Assembly (NCBI RefSeq): GCF_000373385.1
Contig: NZ_KB891329.1
Coordinates: 62,001 to 126,000 of the forward strand
Reading direction: 5' to 3'
DNA from: Thiobacillus thioparus DSM 505
Lineage (GTDB): Bacteria; Pseudomonadota; Gammaproteobacteria; Burkholderiales; Thiobacillaceae
DNA: 64,000 nt
Of this stretch, positions 57,558-64,000 are shown in pieces. Position numbers and translations under genes: made by a program. Under the pieces are notes generated by a model. That model saw only the letters and a program-made list of their open reading frames with translations, was not told the DNA's origin and ran no database searches. The stretch's first letter is position 1; each line of letters starts with the position of its first letter.

Positions 57558-57995
57558 CTAGCGATGACGCGCCGAGTCCGATTGGCAATAGTCGGGCAGA
57601 GGGAGTTTTTGTGCTTCTGGTCTTTCAATCGGCCAATACCGGCCACCGGACACAGTAGGGCAGTCCCGGGCAAGGCCAGCCCGGATCACGGCAGCAGCAA
57701 TATCCTGTCCGGCCACATAACAAATCCCGACTTCGTGCATTTGAAATTGAGTGCCATCAAGCGTGCAGTGCACCGGCTCGCCTTCCGCATAGTGTTCCAG
57801 GAAAGCTGTCGCCTCATTTCCACCGGACTGTTGGTTGTCTGGGGCCGCGATGCCCAGTAAGCGCACCTTGATCGTTCCATGATCGGTGACGACATGAATC
57901 GTACCGCCGTCGACGACATGGGCCATGCCAGATATTTCGGATTGTGCAAAGACCGGAAGTGAGACCAGAAGACAGAGCAGGCCAATTTTTTTCAT
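57558..57995 (-). CDS. Degenerate thermonuclease-like protein, exported
   Basis: This 145-residue protein has a signal peptide (KKIGLLCLLVSLPVFAQS) and an SNase/OB-fold core: HVVDGGTIHVV, KVRLLGIAAPD and the later helix EATAFLEHYAEGEPV. Active thermonucleases have VxDGDT and GIDAPE; here the first catalytic Asp is Gly and the second is Ala, although the Arg in VRL is kept. The protein is probably not a nuclease and may use the fold for binding. The C-terminus ends in a Cys-containing tail (LPDYCQ). Confidence 0.78.
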   Translation of the reverse strand: MKKIGLLCLLVSLPVFAQSEISGMAHVVDGGTIHVVTDHGTIKVRLLGIAAPDNQQSGGNEATAFLEHYAEGEPVHCTLDGTQFQMHEVGICYVAGQDIAAAVIRAGLARDCPTVSGGRYWPIERPEAQKLPLPDYCQSDSARHR

Positions 57996-58116
57996 CGTGA
58001 ACTCCCTAGTATTCCGGGGATCATAATTCTACTGCCTCAGCACATGCGAAACAGGGCGCCGCATTGGAGCGGCTTTTCTGGTTTGAACGGCGAAAACAAG
58101 ACTACTGTATCTTTAT

Positions 58117-58130
58117 TTGATATATATTAA
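58117..58130 (+). promoter_or_regulatory. FNR/ANR-type box upstream of HiPIP
   Basis: TTGAT-ATAT-ATTAA matches the consensus TTGAT-N4-ATCAA with one mismatch. It lies 115 bases before the HiPIP start. Because the region is AT-rich, this could be a chance match. Confidence 0.35.
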
Positions 58131-58244
58131 GCACGATCTGATTCAGGCGTAAGCCCAAGTCAGCATGAAGGCGATCCGGTCTCCATGTCGTCACACAGTG
58201 TGCCGGAGAGCTGTTTATTAACCGCCAGCAAAAGGAAGCCAGCA

Positions 58245-58535
58245 ATGAAAGAAGAACTGAAGCCTTCACGTCGTCAATTCCTGAAGATCAGCGGCGCAGC
58301 ACTCGCCATGATTCCAGTGGTCGCTGTATCGGGAAAGGCAATGGCCGCAACCAATGCCGCCATGCGCACTTCGATGAAATATCAGGACAAGCCAAACGGA
58401 GACAAGCACTGCGCAACCTGCATGCATTTCGTTCCGGGTAAAACACCGAAGGCGCTTGGCGGCTGCAAGATTTTCCCCGGAGACACCGAAATCTCTCCGC
58501 AGGGCTATTGCGTGGCTTGGGCTGCCGCCAAGTAG
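58245..58535 (+). CDS. High-potential iron-sulfur protein (HiPIP) with Tat signal
   Basis: The protein has 96 residues. I chose the ATG at 58245 because AAGGAAG lies just upstream and an earlier in-frame start only adds unconserved sequence. The twin-arginine signal is SRRQFLKISGAALAMIPVVA, cut after AMA. The mature part of about 62 residues has four cysteines in the HiPIP order: C-x2-C (HCATC), then GGC and GYC, which bind one 4Fe-4S cluster. HiPIPs carry electrons in the periplasm of phototrophs and sulfur or iron oxidisers. It should need the TatABC system encoded in the same window. Confidence 0.92.
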   Translation: MKEELKPSRRQFLKISGAALAMIPVVAVSGKAMAATNAAMRTSMKYQDKPNGDKHCATCMHFVPGKTPKALGGCKIFPGDTEISPQGYCVAWAAAK

Positions 58536-58659
58536 TTATCAGTAATCAATGAATGATTCGCGCATCTGAGCGAAAGCAGGCATGGATGTGCACGTGTGGC
58601 GATGACTCGTTCTATGGCTGGTCAGCTTTACGCCGAAAACACGATCTGCTGTTGAAATG

Positions 58660-58693
58660 AAAAAGGCCGATTCCATTTGGAATCGGCCTTTTT
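58660..58693. terminator. Bidirectional terminator between HiPIP and tRNA-Arg remnant
   Basis: AAAAAGGCCGATTCC and GGAATCGGCCTTTTT form a 15-bp stem with a 4-base loop. A and T tracts on both sides let it act on either strand. It is 6 bases from the tRNA remnant on the 3' side and most likely was the terminator of the intact tRNA-Arg. Confidence 0.88.
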
Positions 58694-58699
58694 GTATGG

Positions 58700-58744
58700 T
58701 GGTGCGCCCGAAGAGATTCGAACTCCTGACCCCTTGGTTCGTAG
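58700..58744 (-). pseudogene. 3' remnant of tRNA-Arg(ACG): attachment-site scar
   Basis: The minus strand has 45 bases that equal the 3' part of a tRNA: anticodon loop CTACGAA (ACG), 3' anticodon stem CCAAG, variable GGGTC, T arm AGGAG-TTCGAAT-CTCTT, acceptor 3' strand CGGGCGC, discriminator A and CCA. The acceptor and D arm are missing; the bases before the loop (GCCC) do not pair with CCAAG. The break falls at the anticodon loop, a typical crossover point of tyrosine integrases. I read it as one end of an integrated element that extends to the right. Confidence 0.88.
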
Positions 58745-59160
58745 GGGCTACTTGTAACTAACTGTTTTTATTTAAAAACAGCAACTTGCAGCGCTTGCCA
58801 TTTATTTTGTGTATACACCACCAAGTCTTATCCAGTCTCATTCACTGTGAGCGAGGCACGACCAGAACCCCTCAGTCTGGCGTAGCCAGTCTGTGAGCGT
58901 ATTTGCACAAGAGCAGCGCTGTTGTGCGGCTCTATTTGACGGGCTTCTAACCAATGTGTTCGTTGCATCACTGTGGACCTGCTGCGATGGCCAAATTGAA
59001 TCAGTGGCTCATATGCGCCGTAACAATGGCGCGATTGACAAACTCAGAAACTCTCGAATAAAGTTCGGCCAACATCACGGCCCGCGCTACGCACGCGAGC
59101 CGACCCTGCGGAAGAACAAACAAAACAATTTAATGTAGTACGCGAAGGGGAGGGGGAGCC
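58745..59160. other. AT-richer noncoding strip at the island edge with short repeats
   Basis: I see no convincing gene. A palindrome CTGTTTTT / AAAAACAG (58762-58781) lies 17 bases from the tRNA remnant. CTGTGAGCG occurs twice (58845-58853, 58891-58899), and CAGTCT occurs three times between 58833 and 58892. Such repeats could be integrase arm sites. An 81-codon frame (58893-59138) has no recognised features. A ribosome site GGGGAGGGGGAG precedes the RHS start. Confidence 0.6.
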
Positions 59161-62100
59161 ATGTCGAATGGGATGCGTTCGTGCGTGCAAGGCGTACGAG
59201 AGGTCAACCAATTATTAATCCTTCTGGCAAAGATTAAATGTTGTTTGAATCTGCTTGCAGTACGATTTAGACCATCAGTTTGGTATGCCTTTTTCATTGC
59301 TTGCGTTCTGTCGATTCCAGCGGTGCATGCTGATTATGTTTATATCCACTTTCCGCCAGGAGATCCCCACGTATTCTATGGGCCAGATGTTGTTTCGGCC
59401 GCAACTCAATGGGCCAACTATCAGAACACGCTAAATGCTCAAATAATCACATCTACGTTAGTGATAAATGGGAGTAAGTCGGAAGGTGGTGGCTCCTTCG
59501 GATTCTGGACAACTTATGGTGGATTTAATTCGGGTGATTATTATTGGGCTGCTGGGAGTTATTGCCCCGCGGGGCAGATACTGATCTCGTCAGGTAATTG
59601 TATTCCCGTGCCAATTTTAAAGAACTCGGGTATTCAAAACACTGATCAGTGTTCTGGCAGCCAGTCGTTCCCTAAGACCTTGATCGGCAACCCGGTAAGA
59701 TTGACGACAGGCAATAAGTATCAGGAAGACTTGGACTACGCTTGGGAGGGCGCTTCCTCATTGCGATTCATACGTCGCTTTAACAGTATTCCTGGGCCGT
59801 TTCCGCTCTATTGGAGTTATAACTATGAGCAGCGCATAGAACCTATCTCCGCCACCAATCCCACCTCAATAAACGTGATTCGTCCCGATGGCAGGGTTTA
59901 CACCTTCACTTTTGCGAACAACGTATGGACTTCCGACGCAGACGTCAATGATCGTCTGACGGAGCAGACGGATAGCTCTGGGAATTCCCTCGGCTGGCGC
60001 TACACTCTCGCTGCCGACGACTCTGTCGAAACCTACGATGCCATCGGCAAGCTTCTATCCATCACCGACCGTTTCGGTCGCACCCAGACCTTAGCTTATG
60101 ATTCATTGGGTCGGCTCGCTAGAGTTACCGACGTTGCAGGGCGTCAACTCGATTTCACCTACGATGCTATAAATCGGATCCATGCCGTCACCGACCCTGC
60201 CGGTGGAGTCATTGCTTATGGCTACGACGCGTCCGGCAATCTTGCGTCCGTCACCTATCCTGACGGCAAGACCAAGACCTACCTGTACGAGAACACCACG
60301 TTCCCGCATGCCCTGACCGGCATCACCGACGAGAACGGCGTTCGCTACGCCACCTACCGCTACGACAGCCAGGGCCGCGCCGACGACGAAGACCATGGCG
60401 GTGCCGTTGACCACTACAACCTCGCCTACACCACCGACACCTCCGGCAACCCCGTCTCCACCACCGTCACCGACCCTTTGGGCACATCGCGTACGTACAA
60501 CTTCCAGACCATCCTAGGCGTCGTCAAGTCCACCGGCGTCTCCCAGCCCGGCGGCTCCGGCTGCGGCGCCGCGTCCAGCTCCATCACCTACGACCCCAAC
60601 GGCAACATCGCCAGCCGTGCCGACTTCAACGGCCACCAGACCTGCTACGCCTACGACCTCACCCGCAACCTCGAAACCGCCCGCGTCGAAGGCCTGGCCT
60701 CCAACTCAAGCTGCCCGAGCGATCCTGCCACCTACACCCCGGCTGCCAACAGCGCCGAACGCAAGATCCTCACCGAATGGAGCACCAGCTTCCGCCTGCC
60801 GACCAAGCTCACCGAAGCCGGCCGCGAAACCAGCACCGCCTACGATGGCCACGGCAACGTCACGAGTCTCAGCATCAAGGACACCACCCTCAACAAGACC
60901 CGCACCTGGACCACCACCTATACCTACCACGCCAGCGTCCCCGGCGTCCTCGTCCAGAAAGTCGAAGACGGCCCCCGCACCGACGTGGCGGATATCACCA
61001 CCACCGACTACTATGCCCCCGACGAGACCTGTGTCGGCGACCCAATGGGCTGTCGCGGCCAGGTCAAGCAAGTCACCAATGCGCTCGGCCACATCACCAC
61101 GGTTAACGAATACGACGCCAACGGCCACGTCCTCAAGACCACCGACCCCAACGGCCTCGTCACCACCTTCACCTACAGCCCGCGCGGCTGGCTTCTCTCC
61201 CGTACTGTCGGCACTGAAACCACCCGCTTCGACTACGACTACGTCGGCCAATTGACCAAGTTCACCCGTCCCGACGGCAGCTTCGTCAGCTTCGAATACG
61301 ACTCCGCCCACCGCCTTACCGCCATCGTCGACCAGACCGGCAACCGCCTGACCTACACCCTCGACCCCATGGGCAACCGCATCCATGAAGCAATCACCAT
61401 GCCCGGCAACAGCACCGTCTACTACGCCCACAGCCGCACCTTCGATGCGCTGGGCCGCCTGTGGCAGGACATCGGCGCCACCAACCAGACCATCACCTAC
61501 CAGTACGACGCCCAGGGCAACCTGAAGCAGATGGACGGCGCCCGCACCGATGTGACCGATGTCACCAGCCACAGCTACGACGCCCTCGACCGCCTGACCC
61601 AGACCCTCAACGCCGACGGCGGCATCGAGCAAACCACTACCAACGCCCTCGACCAGACCACCCAGGTCATCGATCCCGCTAACCAGGCCACCAGCTACAG
61701 TGTCAACGCATTGGATAACGTCACCCAGACCCAGAGCGCCGACACCGGCACCACCACTCGCACCTTCGACGCAGCCGGCAACCTCAAGACCGAGACTGAC
61801 GCCCGCGGCATCACCGTCAGCTATACCTACGATGCCCTGAACCGGCTTACCCAGAAGCAAAGCAGCCAGAGCGGCAGCCCTGTCTATGCATACGTCTACG
61901 ACAGCTGCGGCGCCGGTCGCCTGTGTTTGACGCAACGCAACGGCACCCCGGACGAGCAGTTCACCTACGATGGACAAGGCCGCCTGGCTTCCCGGCTGAC
62001 CGCGGGCACGAGCGGCGCCACCGGCTACGCTTACCGTCCCGGCGGCCAGATCGCCACGCTGACCTATCCCACCGGCCGCAGCGTCACCTACAGCTACGAC

Positions 62101-63558
62101 GCCGAGGGGAGAATCATCCAGGTGTCCACCCAGCCCCAAAGCGGCACCCCCGTCACCGTATTGGCCAACAATTTCCTCTCTGGCTATCCCTTCGCCAGCA
62201 CGTCCTATTACATGTTTTATTATGGCAACGGTACCTGGACATGGCAGTACCTGACGCTGGACTACCGTCCCTCGGGCAGAGTCGACGGCTCTTCCAACAG
62301 CGGCACTGGCGCCTACACCAAGAGTTGCAGTTACGATCCGAGCGGCAACATCACGGGGATGGGAGACAATAACGGCACCGGGATCAACTACGCTTACGAC
62401 GCCACCGGCCGTCTCGTCTCCGCCGTCGACAGCGCCAGCAACGGCTTCGGCAGCCTCGGCTACAGCTACGACAAGAACGGCAACCGCACCGTCGAAACCC
62501 GCAACGCCAGCAACCTCAGCTACGTCTACAACCCACCCGGCAGCAACTGGCTCTACCAGCGCGGCAGCGATACCCGCATCAAGAGCCCGAACGGCAACAC
62601 CCTCAGCAGCGCGGCCGGCAGCTTCGCCTACGACGGTTTCAACCGCCTCGTCACCAGCCAGACCGCAGCGGAGACCACCACCTACACCTACAACGCCCTC
62701 GGCGAGCGCATCAAGAAAATCAACCAGAACGGTCTGTCCACGGTCTTCCACTATGGTCCGGACGGCGAACTGCTCTACGAACAGGACCAGGCCGGCAACA
62801 CCAAGGCCTACGTCTGGCTCGACGGACGGCCCTTGGCCAGGATCGACAACAACGCGCAGATTTACTACTACCACGTCGATCATCTGGGGACACCGTGGGC
62901 GATGACGGACCAGAGTGGAACAACAGTCTGGAAGGCGAACTATGAACCGTTCGGGAAGGCGACCGTGACAGTCAGCACCGTGACGAACAACCTGAGGTTG
63001 CCGGGGCAGTACTATGACCGGGAGACGGGGCTGCACTACAACTACGCAAGGGATTACGATCCGACCACAGGTAGGTACATCGAGGCTGACCCGATTGGAC
63101 TCGACGGCGGCATGAACCTCTACGGATATGCCAATCAGAATCCGTTGTTGTTTACTGACCCTACGGGCACGATTGCAATTGCAGATGATGTAATTATCGG
63201 TGGTGTGATCATTGCGGGTGCAGCGATTAGCTCACCCGCAGGTCAGAAGGCGATCTCAGACACGATTACTGCCGTCAAGAAATTTTGCGAGCGGAGTGAT
63301 GATTGTGAGAAGTTGTACGCGGATATCGACCGGCTCGTGAATCAATTGCAGCGACGCAATCGGCAACTTCGAGAAAATCGTGGTGACTTACCGATAACTG
63401 GCCCAAATTCAATTGAAGGACATCGCCAGAAATTCAGAGACCGGCAAGCAGAGCTACGTGACAAGCTGAACCAAGCGAATGCGAAAGGTTGTGTCAATTA
63501 CAGACCGGACGCATGGAATTGGGCAACTGTCATTGCACCTTATCCAATTGGAATGTGA
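59161..63558 (+). CDS. RHS-repeat protein with variable C-terminal toxin-like tip
   Basis: The protein has 1465 residues. The ATG at 59161 follows a strong GGAGGGGGAG. A hydrophobic stretch (WYAFFIACVLSIPAVHA, about residues 41-57) looks like a Sec signal with an unusually long N-region. A Cys-containing region follows, then an RHS start (GNPVRLTTGNKYQEDLDYAW). Dozens of YD repeats such as YDALNRLTQ build the shell. The core-associated motif ends YDPTTGRYIEADPIGLDG...NLYGYANQNPLLFTDPTG (D1333-G1336). The last 129 residues form a tip: C1376, C1382, GHRQKF (1420-1425), C1444 and DAWNWA (1450-1455). I cannot name the tip family. No PAAR or VgrG-type domain is seen. Confidence 0.93.
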   Translation: MSNGMRSCVQGVREVNQLLILLAKIKCCLNLLAVRFRPSVWYAFFIACVLSIPAVHADYVYIHFPPGDPHVFYGPDVVSAATQWANYQNTLNAQIITSTLVINGSKSEGGGSFGFWTTYGGFNSGDYYWAAGSYCPAGQILISSGNCIPVPILKNSGIQNTDQCSGSQSFPKTLIGNPVRLTTGNKYQEDLDYAWEGASSLRFIRRFNSIPGPFPLYWSYNYEQRIEPISATNPTSINVIRPDGRVYTFTFANNVWTSDADVNDRLTEQTDSSGNSLGWRYTLAADDSVETYDAIGKLLSITDRFGRTQTLAYDSLGRLARVTDVAGRQLDFTYDAINRIHAVTDPAGGVIAYGYDASGNLASVTYPDGKTKTYLYENTTFPHALTGITDENGVRYATYRYDSQGRADDEDHGGAVDHYNLAYTTDTSGNPVSTTVTDPLGTSRTYNFQTILGVVKSTGVSQPGGSGCGAASSSITYDPNGNIASRADFNGHQTCYAYDLTRNLETARVEGLASNSSCPSDPATYTPAANSAERKILTEWSTSFRLPTKLTEAGRETSTAYDGHGNVTSLSIKDTTLNKTRTWTTTYTYHASVPGVLVQKVEDGPRTDVADITTTDYYAPDETCVGDPMGCRGQVKQVTNALGHITTVNEYDANGHVLKTTDPNGLVTTFTYSPRGWLLSRTVGTETTRFDYDYVGQLTKFTRPDGSFVSFEYDSAHRLTAIVDQTGNRLTYTLDPMGNRIHEAITMPGNSTVYYAHSRTFDALGRLWQDIGATNQTITYQYDAQGNLKQMDGARTDVTDVTSHSYDALDRLTQTLNADGGIEQTTTNALDQTTQVIDPANQATSYSVNALDNVTQTQSADTGTTTRTFDAAGNLKTETDARGITVSYTYDALNRLTQKQSSQSGSPVYAYVYDSCGAGRLCLTQRNGTPDEQFTYDGQGRLASRLTAGTSGATGYAYRPGGQIATLTYPTGRSVTYSYDAEGRIIQVSTQPQSGTPVTVLANNFLSGYPFASTSYYMFYYGNGTWTWQYLTLDYRPSGRVDGSSNSGTGAYTKSCSYDPSGNITGMGDNNGTGINYAYDATGRLVSAVDSASNGFGSLGYSYDKNGNRTVETRNASNLSYVYNPPGSNWLYQRGSDTRIKSPNGNTLSSAAGSFAYDGFNRLVTSQTAAETTTYTYNALGERIKKINQNGLSTVFHYGPDGELLYEQDQAGNTKAYVWLDGRPLARIDNNAQIYYYHVDHLGTPWAMTDQSGTTVWKANYEPFGKATVTVSTVTNNLRLPGQYYDRETGLHYNYARDYDPTTGRYIEADPIGLDGGMNLYGYANQNPLLFTDPTGTIAIADDVIIGGVIIAGAAISSPAGQKAISDTITAVKKFCERSDDCEKLYADIDRLVNQLQRRNRQLRENRGDLPITGPNSIEGHRQKFRDRQAELRDKLNQANAKGCVNYRPDAWNWATVIAPYPIGM

Positions 63559-63568
63559 AAGAAGAATC

Positions 63569-63949
63569 ATGGACGCAGCGGAACAGCAACGACTTGTTAA
63601 CGACTGGATAGCTTTTCATCATGCGGAGGAAGACACTTCCGAATGCGATGAATTGCGCTGGGCTGAACAAAAGCTCTCGAATCTTAGTTTTGAAAACCCT
63701 ATGCTTTGTCTCGATTTGGTGCTTGAAATCATCAAGCTGGATACATCTGATAAGGTTATTGCGGGCTTGGCAGCGGGGCCGGTCGAAGATATGCTGGTCG
63801 AGAAAGGTGATTTGGTTATTAGCCGCTTCGAAAAACTCGCGTCAGCCAATACTCTGTTTAAGAAAATACTGGGGGGGGTTTGGTTGGGCGATGAAGTTTC
63901 CGAGTCCATTGTTGATCGCTTTGAGGCGATACGCGGAGATCGCTGGTAA
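63569..63949 (+). CDS. Probable immunity protein for the RHS tip (DUF6869-like)
   Basis: This 126-residue acidic protein starts at the ATG at 63569, 10 bases after the RHS stop, with a GAAAGAAG site. Its helical sequence (QRLVNDWIAFHHAEEDTSEC, then DLVLEIIKLDTSDKVIAGLA and AGPVEDMLVEKGDL) resembles DUF6869 proteins as I remember them. Position directly after an RHS gene, small size and AT-rich composition are the usual marks of an immunity protein. Function has not been tested; the family name is from memory. Confidence 0.7.
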   Translation: MDAAEQQRLVNDWIAFHHAEEDTSECDELRWAEQKLSNLSFENPMLCLDLVLEIIKLDTSDKVIAGLAAGPVEDMLVEKGDLVISRFEKLASANTLFKKILGGVWLGDEVSESIVDRFEAIRGDRW

Positions 63950-63977
63950 CTGCCTGTACAGATCAAGTATTCACCAG

Positions 63978-63998
63978 ACACCGGCCCCGAGCCGGTGT
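63978..63998 (+). terminator. Likely terminator after immunity gene, cut by window edge
   Basis: ACACCGGC and GCCGGTGT form an 8-bp stem around CCCGA. The T tract, if any, lies beyond the window. Confidence 0.5.
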
Positions 63999-64000
63999 TG

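Noticed and set aside
58893..59138. An 81-codon frame in the strip between the tRNA remnant and RHS
   Set aside because: No recognisable motif, no good ribosome site, and it overlaps the repeats; chance is the simplest reading.
60706..63036. A 776-codon open frame on the minus strand inside the RHS gene
   Set aside because: It mirrors the repetitive, GC-rich YD core; its translation is low-complexity Val/Ala/Gly and shows no domain or ribosome site.

Overview
The window is a high-GC chromosomal segment of a Gram-negative betaproteobacterium. A free-living, Thiobacillus-like or related sulfur/iron/ammonia-oxidising lineage is the best guess. This is inferred from the run hisDCBHAFIE-hinT-tatABC, the order tig-clpP-clpX-lon-hupB, the hopanoid squalene genes hpnCDE, a small Tat-exported HiPIP, and an FlgM with a sigma-28 promoter that implies flagella. 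No rRNA gene or lineage-specific marker is present, so the genus is not proven.

Layout. 1-4285: the 3' part of rimI, a family-4 uracil-DNA glycosylase, a methyltransferase with an FKBP-like N-terminus, and a lemA-TPM-TPM envelope cluster. 4362-7804: lplT, a LysR regulator with a coupled small protein, a zinc-ribbon protein and an Irr/PerR-like Fur regulator. 7956-15866: one long operon for histidine synthesis (no hisG, monofunctional hisB), hinT and the Tat translocase. 16016-22156: amtB behind a sigma-54 promoter with an NtrC-type palindrome, then on the minus strand hpnC-hpnD-hpnE-SDR and a membrane Ser/Thr kinase. 22266-30943: tRNA-Leu, the proteostasis block tig-clpP-clpX-lon, hupB, tRNA-Val, tRNA-Asp and ppiD. 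31009-38602: fabI and a complete peptide-type ABC importer whose genes overlap by a few bases. 38614-50918: mltD, gloB, a methyltransferase, rnhA, dnaQ, a binding-protein/GGDEF-EAL pair, a copper-chaperone-like protein, flgM, serB and mfd. 51227-58535: two large Sel1-repeat proteins, inorganic pyrophosphatase, a YfcE-like phosphoesterase, an HD-GYP protein, a degenerate nuclease-like protein and the HiPIP.

58700-64000 is different. A 3' fragment of tRNA-Arg(ACG), cut exactly at the anticodon loop, sits on the minus strand next to its terminator. To its right the DNA becomes AT-richer and carries short repeats, then a 1465-residue RHS protein with an AT-rich, family-specific C-terminal tip and a small partner gene of the immunity type. 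I read this as the distal end of a tRNA-integrated island carrying a polymorphic toxin and its immunity protein. The rest of the island and any integrase lie beyond the window.

Connections. The Tat operon should export the HiPIP, which has a twin-arginine signal. The Clp, Lon, trigger factor and PpiD genes form a protein-quality block. Second-messenger signalling is represented by the GGDEF-EAL and HD-GYP proteins. Nitrogen control (sigma-54/NtrC) and flagellar control (sigma-28/FlgM) are each visible as promoter motifs. All functions are read from sequence by recognition; no search was run.
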